A stretch of DNA of 64,000 nt from Salinimicrobium marinum (lineage in GTDB: Bacteria; Bacteroidota; Bacteroidia; Flavobacteriales; Flavobacteriaceae), in assembly GCF_014651535.1 (NCBI RefSeq), contig NZ_BMXB01000012.1:58860-122859 (forward strand), in the 5' to 3' direction. The notes below the pieces were generated by a model. It was not told the DNA's origin. It did not search any database and saw only the letters and a list, made by a program, of their open reading frames with translations. Below, piece after piece: positions 18,064 to 26,848 of this stretch. Position 1 is the first letter of the stretch, and every line of letters begins with the position of its first letter. The position numbers and the translations under genes were made by a program.

Positions 18064-19296
18064 TTACTGGTGTAAATTCCTTATTCGCTTATACAGCGGC
18101 GGGTGAGAGTAATGTACAAAAACATAAGCAGGGTGTGGTGTCAAATTACTCAAACTATTTTTTGTCAGTTTTTTTAACCCTGTTATCAAAGGTGCTGCTT
18201 TGTAGGTGGTCTTTGCAAAATTATCTGCCTGGTATTCAAATTTTCTGGATAGGTAATTCATTAGTAATCCCGTTACTTCTGAAATTGGGCTGTACAAAAT
18301 ACCGAAGGCTATCAATCCAATATGAAAGCTTGGTTGCTCCACGCCAAGGGCTTGCGACAGCACCGGACAACCTACAAATAGCGACAGCAGCCAAAGGGTG
18401 AATCCGGTAATGATTATGCTAGAGATCAAGTTTATGAGGATATGGTTTTTCCTGTAGTGTCCAACTTCATGGGCCAGAACCCCTACAATTTCCTCGTCTT
18501 CAAGATCATTGATCAGCGTGTCATACAGAGTGACCCTTTTTTCATTTCCGAAGCCCGAAAAATAAGCATTTGCTTTGGTGCTTCTTTTGGAGCCATCTAT
18601 CACGAAGATCTTTTCTAGGTTAAATCCTTCTTTTTGAGCGTATTCTTCAATTTTTGTTCGCAAGGAACCTTCAGGTAAAGGGGTTTGTTTGTTAAACAAC
18701 GGCACGATCAGTCGGGCGTAGAACATATTCAAGAAAATACTGAAAACTGCCACGAGTATCCACGCATACCACCAGAAGCTGTCACCTGCAATCTGGTAAA
18801 ACCAGATGATCAATGCAAGGACACCTCCGCCCAGAAAGATCATCATTCCCCAGCCTTTCAGCTTATCAAGAAAATAAGTTTTTTTGGTGGTTTTATTGAA
18901 TCCGAATTTCTCCTCAATCACAAAGGTGCTGTAATACGAAAAAGGGAGGGAGAGGATATCGCTTGCCAGCATGATCATTCCGAAGAAAACCAACCCAATA
19001 AGGATTGGATTGTCAAACCAGCTTCGGGCAATAGAATCCACATAATCAAATCCGTTTAAAAACAGAAAGACCAGCAGGAGCGCAACTGAAAAAGAAGAGG
19101 AAATCACTCCGAATTTATGTCGGTTTTTCTTGTACTGTTGGGACTTTTCGTATTCATCTTTGTTAAAAACATCTTTGAGAGATGCAGGAACAGGATCATC
19201 AAAATGCCGGGCATTAAGCGTATCCAGAATTTGATCTACAATAAAATCAATAACGATAAAGGCTACAATGATGTAGAAAAGGGTGTTTGGGGACAT
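18064..19296 (-). CDS. M48-family zinc metallopeptidase (Ste24/CAAX-protease-like)
   Basis: The 410-residue protein has an N-terminal part with several transmembrane segments (for example FYIIVAFIVIDFIVD, FSVALLLVFLFL, PILIGLVFFGMIML). Its catalytic motif is GVLAHEVGHYRKNH near residue 275, with HExxH and a downstream glutamate in FEYQADNFA as third zinc ligand. These are the marks of membrane-bound M48A peptidases of the Ste24 type. In bacteria it is likely a quality-control protease; prenylated substrates are not expected. It sits between the rel gene and a methyltransferase gene with gaps of about 20 to 40 bases. Confidence 0.9.
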   Translation of the reverse strand: MSPNTLFYIIVAFIVIDFIVDQILDTLNARHFDDPVPASLKDVFNKDEYEKSQQYKKNRHKFGVISSSFSVALLLVFLFLNGFDYVDSIARSWFDNPILIGLVFFGMIMLASDILSLPFSYYSTFVIEEKFGFNKTTKKTYFLDKLKGWGMMIFLGGGVLALIIWFYQIAGDSFWWYAWILVAVFSIFLNMFYARLIVPLFNKQTPLPEGSLRTKIEEYAQKEGFNLEKIFVIDGSKRSTKANAYFSGFGNEKRVTLYDTLINDLEDEEIVGVLAHEVGHYRKNHILINLISSIIITGFTLWLLSLFVGCPVLSQALGVEQPSFHIGLIAFGILYSPISEVTGLLMNYLSRKFEYQADNFAKTTYKAAPLITGLKKLTKNSLSNLTPHPAYVFVHYSHPPLYKRIRNLHQ

Positions 19297-19318
19297 TTTT
19301 TACAATTTACCGACAAGG

Positions 19319-20125
19319 TTACTGGAAATTCCGCTGACGTTTAGCCTCAAAAATAAGGATTCCTGCGGCAACCGACACATTCATAGAATCTATTTCCCCC
19401 TGCATGGGAATTATGATATTCTGAGTCGTATTTTCAAGCCATTCCTTACTAAGTCCGGTGGCTTCGGTGCCTACCACCAGGGCGCTGGATTGTGTAAAAT
19501 CTATGGTGTGGTAAGGAACCGAGGCTTGTAAAGCAGCTCCAAAAATATTGATTTTCCGTTCCTTTAAAAAGGCGATAATTTCTGAAGTTCCTGCAGTGGC
19601 GATCTGGTTGGTGAAAACACAACCAACACTGGACCTGATGATATTCGGATTGAACATATCGGTTTTTGGATTGGCAATTAACACTGCATCGGCTTTGGCA
19701 GCATCGGCCGTCCGCAGTAAAGCCCCAATATTTCCGGGTTTTTCGGGAGCTTCGGCTATCAGGATCAGTGGATTTTTGGTTTTCAGGTTAAGATCCTTCA
19801 GGCTGAGTTCTTTTCCTGCGGCGACCGCAATAACCCCTTCGGTGCTTCCGCGGTAGGCTATCTTATGGTAGACTTCGGTGGAAATTTCTATCAATGAAAT
19901 TTCAGAAATACTGTTTTTCAGAAGATCTGAGATTTTATCTTCTGAAAAAAGTTCCGGAGAAAAATATATCTCATTCACCTGATAGCCTCCCTTGAAGGCA
20001 AGACGAATCTCCCGGATGCCTTCAATGACAAACTGATTTTCCTTTCTTCTGGTCCTGGATTTTTCCTGAAGCTGAAGTATTTTTTTTACTGCCTGATTGT
20101 GTGGGCTGGTGATTTGTTTCTGCAT
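19319..20125 (-). CDS. TrmH-family (SpoU) RNA 2'-O-methyltransferase
   Basis: The 268-residue protein has an N-terminal RNA-binding domain (residues 1 to about 95, starting with SPHNQAVKKILQLQEKS) and a C-terminal SPOUT knot. The three SpoU motifs are present: NIGALLRTADA, GTEATGLSKEWL and IIPMQGEIDSMNVSVAAGI. It should methylate a ribose 2'-OH in rRNA or tRNA with S-adenosylmethionine; the target cannot be read from the sequence. It is the first gene of the minus-strand cluster and is divergent from a small lipoprotein gene. Confidence 0.92.
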   Translation of the reverse strand: MQKQITSPHNQAVKKILQLQEKSRTRRKENQFVIEGIREIRLAFKGGYQVNEIYFSPELFSEDKISDLLKNSISEISLIEISTEVYHKIAYRGSTEGVIAVAAGKELSLKDLNLKTKNPLILIAEAPEKPGNIGALLRTADAAKADAVLIANPKTDMFNPNIIRSSVGCVFTNQIATAGTSEIIAFLKERKINIFGAALQASVPYHTIDFTQSSALVVGTEATGLSKEWLENTTQNIIIPMQGEIDSMNVSVAAGILIFEAKRQRNFQ

Positions 20126-20294
20126 GTGGCAAAGATAGGAAAGTAGCTCCTGTAATGGAAGATTAGGCCTAACCTGAAGTTAAGAAGGGTTAAATTTTAT
20201 TAAAATTGAGGTGCTAAGAACCTGAGAGTGCCAAAAAACTTTCGGGGAAGGTCTAAAAAGAGTATTTTGTAAAAAGTAGATAAATTCAGAAAAA

Positions 20295-20738
20295 ATGAAA
20301 ACAAAACAGACAAAGAAAAAATCATTACCGGTAAAGGATGCCTTTAAAATCCTCACGTTCATTTTTGCAGCTATTATGATTAGTTCCTGCTCAAATAAGT
20401 ATGTATTTCCCACTTCACAAGTATTGCCTGCAGCCGAGGCAGAGGTGAAAATTGATAGAAACAAGAGCAACAATTATGAAATTGAACTTGAAATAAATAA
20501 TATGGCCAGCCCTAAAAGGTTAACTCCCGCCAGAAGTCATTATGTGGCGTGGATGGAGACCGAAAATCATGGCACCGTAAACCTGGGGAATCTAAGGATT
20601 AGCAGTAAAAACAAAGCTGAACTAACGACAATGACCCCTTATAAACCTTTAAAAATCTTTATTACTGCAGAAGACAGCCAGAATATTATGCGGCCTTCTA
20701 CACAGGTCGTCTTATCAAGAGATGTGGATGTAGATTAA
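20295..20738 (+). CDS. Small putative lipoprotein of unknown function
   Basis: I do not recognise the family. The 147-residue protein has a basic N-terminus, a hydrophobic segment (ILTFIFAAIMISSC) and a lipobox-like ISSC that would make Cys37 or nearby the lipidated residue. The mature part is a single small domain rich in beta strands (EVKIDRNKSNNYEIELEINNM broken around residue 55, and TPYKPLKIFITAED). It might be an immunoglobulin-like or anti-sigma-like binding domain, but this is a guess. It is transcribed alone, away from the methyltransferase gene, and ends before a palindromic repeat. Confidence 0.75.
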   Translation: MKTKQTKKKSLPVKDAFKILTFIFAAIMISSCSNKYVFPTSQVLPAAEAEVKIDRNKSNNYEIELEINNMASPKRLTPARSHYVAWMETENHGTVNLGNLRISSKNKAELTTMTPYKPLKIFITAEDSQNIMRPSTQVVLSRDVDVD

Positions 20739-20762
20739 GCTAAACTGGTTTATGCTAAAAAG

Positions 20763-20897
20763 AAGAGACTGTCTGAAAAGCTCTTAATTCGTCATTCTGA
20801 ATTAATTTCAGAATCATTATTGTAGTGATTCCAGGTAATCATCAGAACCTGATACAAGTTCAGGTTGGCGTAAAAAAGGCTTTTCTGATAGTCTCTT
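20763..20897. repeat. Nested palindromic intergenic repeat
   Basis: The 135-base element has terminal inverted arms of 19 bases (20763-20781 and 20879-20897, 17 of 19 matching) and encloses two smaller dyads: ATTCTGAATTAATTTCAGAAT at about 20800 in shortened form, and CCTGATACAAGTTCAGG near 20849. It lies between two convergent genes and could stop transcription in both directions. Its form is that of flavobacterial interspersed repeats or a small MITE-like element; no second copy is in this window. Confidence 0.6.
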
Positions 20898-20930
20898 TAT
20901 TTATGTTGTATGACAGATTTATCTTAACGC

Positions 20931-22259
20931 TTACTGCCCTTGTGAAGCTTCCTGTTCCTGATTTTCAAATTTCTCTGAATATCTTTTAGCCAGCTCTGTC
21001 TGGTGACTTTCCAGGCTAATATCACGACCCTGGATGAAGGCTTTGGATAATTTATTGGTTCTCATGTCCAATGCATCTCCTTCGCTGATAAACAGGGTGG
21101 CATCTTTTCCTTCTTCAAGGGTTCCTACAGTATCATCGATCCCCAGAATTTTAGCGGTGTTGGAAGTGATCATTTTTAAAGCTTCTTCTTTATTCACCCC
21201 ATGAGCAACTGCTGTACCTGCATAAAAAGGTAAGTTTCGAGTATTCATGCGTTCCATTCCGCCGCTGGTTTCGAGTCCAACTATTATCCCTTTATCGGTT
21301 AAAAGCTTGGCCATTTTATAAGGCAGGTCGTAATCTTCATCATCTAGATTAGGGGTTTGATGTGCACGAGCCAAAAGAACAGAAATGTTATTATTTTTAA
21401 GTTCATCTGATACTTTGTATGCATTGTATCCTCCAACCAGAATCACATTTTCCAGATCATTGTCTTTTTTGAAATTAATGATGTCCATGATCTCTTTCTC
21501 CCCATCTGCATGGATGTATACTTTTTTCTCTCCGGAAAAAACTCGTTCCATGGCTTCAAAAGGCAGGTGAGTTTGAGATCTTGATCCCGCTAAATAGGCT
21601 TTGGCATTGCTGAAGAATTCGGTTAGTTCCTTACTCTCTTTCATATATTCATCATTTGGCTTAACCCCGGGATCTTCCCCGGCCCACCAGCGGCCACGTC
21701 TAAAGCTGTTCGGCCAGTTAATGTGAAGTCCGTCATTTTCCTTCATGATGGCATCTTCCCAGTTCCACGCATCAAACTGAACGATGCTTGAAGTTCCGGA
21801 AATTCTTCCGCCACGAGGGGTGATCTGCCCTATGAGTACTCCGTTTGGTCGCATGCTTTCCACCACTTTACTTTCAGCATTATAGGCAACGATACTACGC
21901 ACGTGAGGTAACAATTCTCCCAGTTCACTTTCATCATCTGTCTGGCGAATGGCATCGATCTCTACCAGCCCCAGGCTACTGTTAGGAGCAATGAATCCGG
22001 GATATACATGTTTTCCTTCAGCCTGAATCACTGTACCACGGTAGGGCATTTTAGTGGAATTGGCATTGGTGATGGTTCTGATTTTTCCGTCCTCCAGAAT
22101 AATGAGGCTATTTTCAATGATTTCCCCGTTCCCGATATGTGCAGTAGCACCAACAATGGTAATAGCTTCTGTTTGCTTCGGCGCCGGAGTCTGCTGTGCG
22201 AATCCGGTGGCTGCGGTCATCAGAAAAGCAAGTAGAAATATGGATTTTATATTTTTCAT
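20931..22259 (-). CDS. Secreted amidohydrolase-family protein, metal site altered
   Basis: The 442-residue protein has a signal peptide (IFLLAFLMTAATGFAQQ) and an amidohydrolase composite fold: a beta-sandwich part (residues 30 to about 85) and a barrel with the C-terminal elements AVAHGVNKEEALKMITSNTAKILG and VGTLEEGKDATLFI. The canonical HxH after the first barrel strand is replaced by YPGFIAPNSSLG near residue 91, so a normal binuclear metal site is doubtful. Its sequence pattern resembles the N-terminal half of the larger neighbour upstream. The two are probably co-transcribed (gap of 19 bases to the neighbour's stop codon). The substrate is unknown. Confidence 0.85.
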   Translation of the reverse strand: MKNIKSIFLLAFLMTAATGFAQQTPAPKQTEAITIVGATAHIGNGEIIENSLIILEDGKIRTITNANSTKMPYRGTVIQAEGKHVYPGFIAPNSSLGLVEIDAIRQTDDESELGELLPHVRSIVAYNAESKVVESMRPNGVLIGQITPRGGRISGTSSIVQFDAWNWEDAIMKENDGLHINWPNSFRRGRWWAGEDPGVKPNDEYMKESKELTEFFSNAKAYLAGSRSQTHLPFEAMERVFSGEKKVYIHADGEKEIMDIINFKKDNDLENVILVGGYNAYKVSDELKNNNISVLLARAHQTPNLDDEDYDLPYKMAKLLTDKGIIVGLETSGGMERMNTRNLPFYAGTAVAHGVNKEEALKMITSNTAKILGIDDTVGTLEEGKDATLFISEGDALDMRTNKLSKAFIQGRDISLESHQTELAKRYSEKFENQEQEASQGQ

Positions 22260-22278
22260 TTGACAGTATTCTTTATAA

Positions 22279-25239
22279 TTAAAGTGTATTACAGTGAAAC
22301 TCTTCCTTTTTCGTCGCTTTTACCGGCTGCGTTTTTACGCCGTCGTTTTTAGCCTTCAGCATTTGAGTAGTAAGCAAATTCTTTTGAGCTTCAATATCCT
22401 TTCGTAACTGCTCATCCCGTTTAAGGTCAAAATAAACAGTTCCTTCAATAATGGTCTTTTCTGCCTTTGCATACACTGAAAGTGGATGGTCTGTCCACAG
22501 AACAAGATCGGCGTCTTTCCCTTCTTTAATACTTCCTACGCGATCATCGATATGCAGAAGTTTTGCCGGATTCAAAGTGACGAATTTCCATGCTTCTTCT
22601 TCAGAAACATCTCCGTATTTCATGCTTTTTGCAGCTTCCTGATTCAGTCTTCTGCTCATTTCAGAATCGTCACTGTTAATAGCCACCGTCACTCCGGCAT
22701 TGTGCATGATAGAAGCATTTTGAGGAATGGCATCATTTACTTCGTATTTGTACGCCCACCAGTCAGAAAAAGTAGATCCGCCAACGCCGTGCTCCTTCAT
22801 TTTATCGGCAAGCTTATAGCCTTCCAGAATGTGGGTGAAAGTATTAATGTTGAATCCAAAACGTTCTGCCACTTTCATCAGCATATTGATCTCGCTTTGC
22901 ACATAGGAGTGTGCAGTCACAAAGCGTTCGCCGTTCAGAACTTCCAGAAGGGTCTCCATTTCGATATCCTTCCGGTAAGCTTGTCCGCTGTTCTTTTTGG
23001 CTTCATATTCTCTTGCCCTGGTAAAATTATCGGCAAAAACCTGTTCCACCCCCATACGCGTTTGCGGGAATCGTGATTCACTGTCCCAGTTTGCCTGCTT
23101 CACGTTCTCACCCAAAGCAAACTTGATGTATTTAGGAGAATTGTCTATGATCATTTCTTCCGGAGAACTTCCCCATTTCATTTTCAAGATGGCAGAACGA
23201 CCGCCGATAGGGTTGGCAGATCCGTGTAGCAATTGCATGGTGGTAACTCCGCCGCCAAGATTGCGGTAGATCCCGATATCGTTCGGGTCTACTACATCTT
23301 CCATATTAACTTCCGCAGAAGAATTATGTCCGGCTTCATTGACCGCCGAGGCAGCAATATGTGAGTGTTCATCAATAATTCCTGCCGTTAAATGTTTTCC
23401 TGTAGCGTCTATTACTGTGGCACGGCCGGCGCTGAGGTCTTTCCCTATTCGGGAAATTTTTCCGTTCCTTACTAGTACATCAGTGTTTTCCAGGATTCCT
23501 GTATCTTCACTTGTCCATACCGTTGCATGTCTAAATAAAAGATCTTCCTGCTTCGGAAGGGTTTCAAAGCCATACGCCATGTTTGGATAAGTGATTGGCA
23601 GTAATTCAGGATGTTCAGAACCTTTATCTTCTTTTTCTTTTTCTTCTGCTGAAGCTGTTTTTGTTGCAGTAAAAGTAGTTTGTGAACCATCTTCAAGGAT
23701 CGCTTTTCCGCTGAAGGCTTCAGGGTTTTCAGGAACTTTTGCAGTCAGCCGGATGTATTCAGTTTTAGTAGTATCGGGCGAAGAAAGCAGCAGGCTTATC
23801 CAGTTATCCTGATAGTTCACCTTTGAACCAATTTTCGCGTCTCCCCGGGTGATTTCGGCTTTAGGTTTTGCAGGCTCTCCCGAAATTTTCATTTCATAAG
23901 ATTTTCCTGAAACCGCAAGATCATAAGTACCGTTGAGGTTCACTGTGTTCATATCTTCAATCACAGCTCGTCTTCCCTGAACCCAGTTTTCGTAAAGAGT
24001 GGTTTCCTTGTCAAAATAATCTCCCGAGGTGATGATGAAGTTTGCCCATGCACCTTCTTTTAATGTTCCGAGTTTATTTTCCTCTCCTAAAAGTTTTGCA
24101 GGCACAGTGGTTAAAGCCGCCAGAGCGGTTTCTTTGTCCAACCCATATTCTACCGCCTTTAGAAGATTTTCCTTAAAAGATTTTTCTTCTCCAAAAGCAG
24201 TAAGGGTAAACGGAATTCCTTTTTCGGCCATCATCTTAAGATTGGCAGGCGCCTGATTCCATTCTTTCATGTCTTCAAGACTGGCAAAACCTGCCTGATA
24301 AGGATCTTCCATATCAAAAGCTTCCGGAAATTTCAACGGCACGATATAAGTAGCATTTGTAGCCTTTACCGCATCCAGTCTCTTATATTCTTCCCCGGTT
24401 CCGGCAATAACATACTGAATGTTGAATTCATCTCCTACTTTGTCGGCTCTCAGCTCGTTCAGCAGATCATCGGCCGCAAAGATCTGGACCAGGTTTTTAT
24501 TGTTGTTCAGCGCTTCAAGGGCCAGATCTTTTGTGTCACTGTTTCCTTTCGAGTACCAGTCGGCATCGAGGTAGGTTTGTCTTAGCAGCGCCATCGCTCC
24601 CATTATGGAAGAAGGATATACCTGCTTTGATTTTGCACTTTTACTGAAAGAAAGATATTGAGCCGATCTTTGGTTCAGGATCCGGTCTCCCTCTGTTCCT
24701 TCAGAATTCAGCGCTACGAGCATTCCGGTTCCACGAATGATTCCGTCGGGCATGTGGGTGTTTACGACTCCGAAGCCGAGTTTTCTCAGGGCTTCCGCTT
24801 CAGAAGTGCTGTATTCGAAATTTTCAAGGGCAGTGGTTTCCGGACGAATATGGTCGTTCCAGTAATAACCTGCGCGGGAAGCGTCGTACTGCGGATTCCC
24901 ACTATACGGACTTCCGCCGTTGCTCTTTGGTTTTTCGATTCCGAAGTTGGTGTTAAGATCGATGAACGAAGGATAGACGTCCTTGCCTTTAAGATCGATC
25001 ACCACGCTGTTTGCCGGCACATTAATAGATTTTCCAATGGCGGTGATCTTTCCGTCTCTCACAGCAAACATCCCGTTGTCGATGGTTTTTGAAGGATCCA
25101 CATGTATTCTCGCATTTTTGAATACCGTATAATTGGTATTCACTCCGGCTTTCACGCCGTCATTTTTTGGGAAATACTCTTGTGCCTGAAGGCTTAAGGA
25201 AGCGCAAAACAGGGCAAAGAACAAGGTCTTTAATTTCAT
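22279..25239 (-). CDS. Secreted two-module amidohydrolase
   Basis: The 986-residue protein begins at the ATG at 25239 with a signal peptide (LKTLFFALFCASLSLQAQ). A longer reading from an upstream start lacks support. It has two amidohydrolase modules. The first (residues about 30-440) has YPSFIDLNTNFG near residue 95 where HxH is expected. The second (about 570-960) has the intact metal motif AGIIDEHSHIA near residue 625 and the late elements NSDDSEM and LNPAKLLHIDDRVGSIKEGKDADLVLW. So only the second module should be catalytic. The enzyme would act in the periplasm or outer membrane, perhaps on peptides or cyclic amides; the substrate is unknown. Confidence 0.87.
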   Translation of the reverse strand: MKLKTLFFALFCASLSLQAQEYFPKNDGVKAGVNTNYTVFKNARIHVDPSKTIDNGMFAVRDGKITAIGKSINVPANSVVIDLKGKDVYPSFIDLNTNFGIEKPKSNGGSPYSGNPQYDASRAGYYWNDHIRPETTALENFEYSTSEAEALRKLGFGVVNTHMPDGIIRGTGMLVALNSEGTEGDRILNQRSAQYLSFSKSAKSKQVYPSSIMGAMALLRQTYLDADWYSKGNSDTKDLALEALNNNKNLVQIFAADDLLNELRADKVGDEFNIQYVIAGTGEEYKRLDAVKATNATYIVPLKFPEAFDMEDPYQAGFASLEDMKEWNQAPANLKMMAEKGIPFTLTAFGEEKSFKENLLKAVEYGLDKETALAALTTVPAKLLGEENKLGTLKEGAWANFIITSGDYFDKETTLYENWVQGRRAVIEDMNTVNLNGTYDLAVSGKSYEMKISGEPAKPKAEITRGDAKIGSKVNYQDNWISLLLSSPDTTKTEYIRLTAKVPENPEAFSGKAILEDGSQTTFTATKTASAEEKEKEDKGSEHPELLPITYPNMAYGFETLPKQEDLLFRHATVWTSEDTGILENTDVLVRNGKISRIGKDLSAGRATVIDATGKHLTAGIIDEHSHIAASAVNEAGHNSSAEVNMEDVVDPNDIGIYRNLGGGVTTMQLLHGSANPIGGRSAILKMKWGSSPEEMIIDNSPKYIKFALGENVKQANWDSESRFPQTRMGVEQVFADNFTRAREYEAKKNSGQAYRKDIEMETLLEVLNGERFVTAHSYVQSEINMLMKVAERFGFNINTFTHILEGYKLADKMKEHGVGGSTFSDWWAYKYEVNDAIPQNASIMHNAGVTVAINSDDSEMSRRLNQEAAKSMKYGDVSEEEAWKFVTLNPAKLLHIDDRVGSIKEGKDADLVLWTDHPLSVYAKAEKTIIEGTVYFDLKRDEQLRKDIEAQKNLLTTQMLKAKNDGVKTQPVKATKKEEFHCNTL

Positions 25240-25628
25240 AAAATGTGAATTGGATAATAAGATGAAATAATAAAGTCGGGAAGTTAACAAAAAATTGTAA
25301 AAACAATGGCAGTTTAAAAAGTTCCGAAACAAGAGGTGTAGTTTACAAAAATTATGATTTTTTATGTTTTTAAAGATTTTACATTTTTAAATTCATTTTA
25401 TTTCCGGAATGATAAATAGGGAGTTGAAAACTAATTTTTCGGTAAATCTCAAGGGTAATTATTTTTAAAGAATAGTGGATATTTTGAATCTAACAGAAAG
25501 TATAGGGCTAACAATTCTGATTTTGCGAGATCGAAATGCTATGAAGAATGAGGCCGGAGTTTTTTCAGGAAGATCAGGTAAAAGGTTTGGGTTTTACGAT
25601 AGGGAATAACTCATTTTTATCTCCTGGC
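25240..25628. other. Intergenic region without a recognised feature
   Basis: This AT-rich stretch lies between the start of the large amidohydrolase gene and the stop codon of the DUF3810 gene, both on the minus strand. It must hold the amidohydrolase promoter, but I found no clear TAnnTTTG element, terminator or conserved ORF. Confidence 0.4.
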
Positions 25629-26699
25629 TTAAAGCTGATTTTCATCCTGAAAATAATTGACTAGGAGGGCAACGACATAGCTGTAGCTTTTAATTCCGCC
25701 TTTCTGATAATTTGCTTCCAGAAAGCTGTTGTAAAAAGCCATGAAAAGAGGTTCAAAAGGATTCTTATGCGCTTCCCAGAATTCCCGGACTTCAGCATAA
25801 TTTTTTCGAACTCCCGGGTTCACTTTATCTAACAGTATTTCTGCAACTTCCGGATCTCTTCTGAAAAGTTCGTTCATACAATATCCCAAAGCAAATGTGT
25901 AGCCTGAATACCTGAAATAAACATCAGGATGATTCATCGTGGCAAGGCAGGCTATAAAATTAGCCTCATTTTCTGCAGCAAAACCTAACTGATGTCCCAC
26001 CTCGTGGCTTGCTGTAGTTGGGATCTTAAAAGGCACGATCACTGTATTCACCTGACCTTCATTCGTCAATGGGTTGAGGTAACCATTGAAGCCCATGTAA
26101 GAGAGGGGAACGCTGTATAAAGATCTTTTGAGACTGGTTTTGTTATAATTAAGTTCAGGAAAATCCTTTTTCAGATGTTCGAATCCGACGACGGTGAGGT
26201 CGAAAATCTCGTTTTTTGAATGTGGGACGGTCACCTTCACCGTGTCATTTTGTGTGATGGAAAGGTGGAGCTCATTGGTTCTGCTAATTAAAATTTCTGT
26301 TAAGCGTTGCAGTTCTTCTGTTGAATATTCATGGTTTATCTCCAGGGCCTGGTGCAGTGGCGGGCGATAATAATTAAGCCCCCAAAAAAGATTGAAACAG
26401 GCGTAAAGAACAGAAAGTGTAGCCAAAGCTTCCAGTATCCACTTCACAGGTTTCCTGAACCTTTCCCTAAATCTGATTATGATCCACCGCAGCAACAGGA
26501 TCACGAGGATAGCGTACAGGAAATCCCCGAGTGAAAAGGGCAAAAAACCCAGTCCGGCGCGCATCAGGGAAGATGTGATGGGATAAATTCCGTTGCTGTA
26601 CCACTTTTCAACGAGGTCGGGATAATTTGAAAGTAGCCTGATACAAATGATCTGTACCGGTAGCAAAAGTGTCAGTATAAGGGCTGATTTTTTCTTCAC
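25629..26699 (-). CDS. DUF3810 membrane protein with HExxH motif, GTG start
   Basis: The 356-residue protein has N-terminal membrane segments (ALILTLLLPVQIICIRLL, FLYAILVILLLRWIII and ALATLSVLYACFNLFWGL) and a soluble C-terminal domain. It carries ASHEVGHQLGFAAENEANFIA near residue 230, an HExxH with a following Glu, as in gluzincin metallopeptidases. It matches the DUF3810 family of Bacteroidota. A peptidase role is likely from the motif but not established. The start is GTG at 26699, preceded by no in-frame ATG; the next Met is far inside. It is divergent from pepD. Confidence 0.85.
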   Translation of the reverse strand: MKKKSALILTLLLPVQIICIRLLSNYPDLVEKWYSNGIYPITSSLMRAGLGFLPFSLGDFLYAILVILLLRWIIIRFRERFRKPVKWILEALATLSVLYACFNLFWGLNYYRPPLHQALEINHEYSTEELQRLTEILISRTNELHLSITQNDTVKVTVPHSKNEIFDLTVVGFEHLKKDFPELNYNKTSLKRSLYSVPLSYMGFNGYLNPLTNEGQVNTVIVPFKIPTTASHEVGHQLGFAAENEANFIACLATMNHPDVYFRYSGYTFALGYCMNELFRRDPEVAEILLDKVNPGVRKNYAEVREFWEAHKNPFEPLFMAFYNSFLEANYQKGGIKSYSYVVALLVNYFQDENQL

Positions 26700-26796
26700 A
26701 ATTCAAAAGTACGAATTTCAGGGAGCTGTAAAAGAGGCAACAAAATAAAAAAAGGTTCTAAAAACCTGTCGCAGGAATATTTTTAGTGACACAAAT

Positions 26797-26825
26797 TTTG
26801 AGGTGTAAACAATCTTGTATCTTTG
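26797..26825 (+). promoter_or_regulatory. Promoter of pepD
   Basis: TTTG at 26797-26800 and TATCTTTG at 26818-26825 are separated by 17 bases, close to the Bacteroidota -33/-7 pattern. The start codon at 26849 lies 23 bases further on. Confidence 0.6.
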
Positions 26826-26848
26826 TGCTAACACAAAATTTTTTTAAT

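Noticed and set aside
22486..23076. 196-codon plus-strand frame inside the large amidohydrolase gene
   Set aside because: It is the reverse strand of a well-supported gene with clear motifs, and its own translation shows no known pattern.
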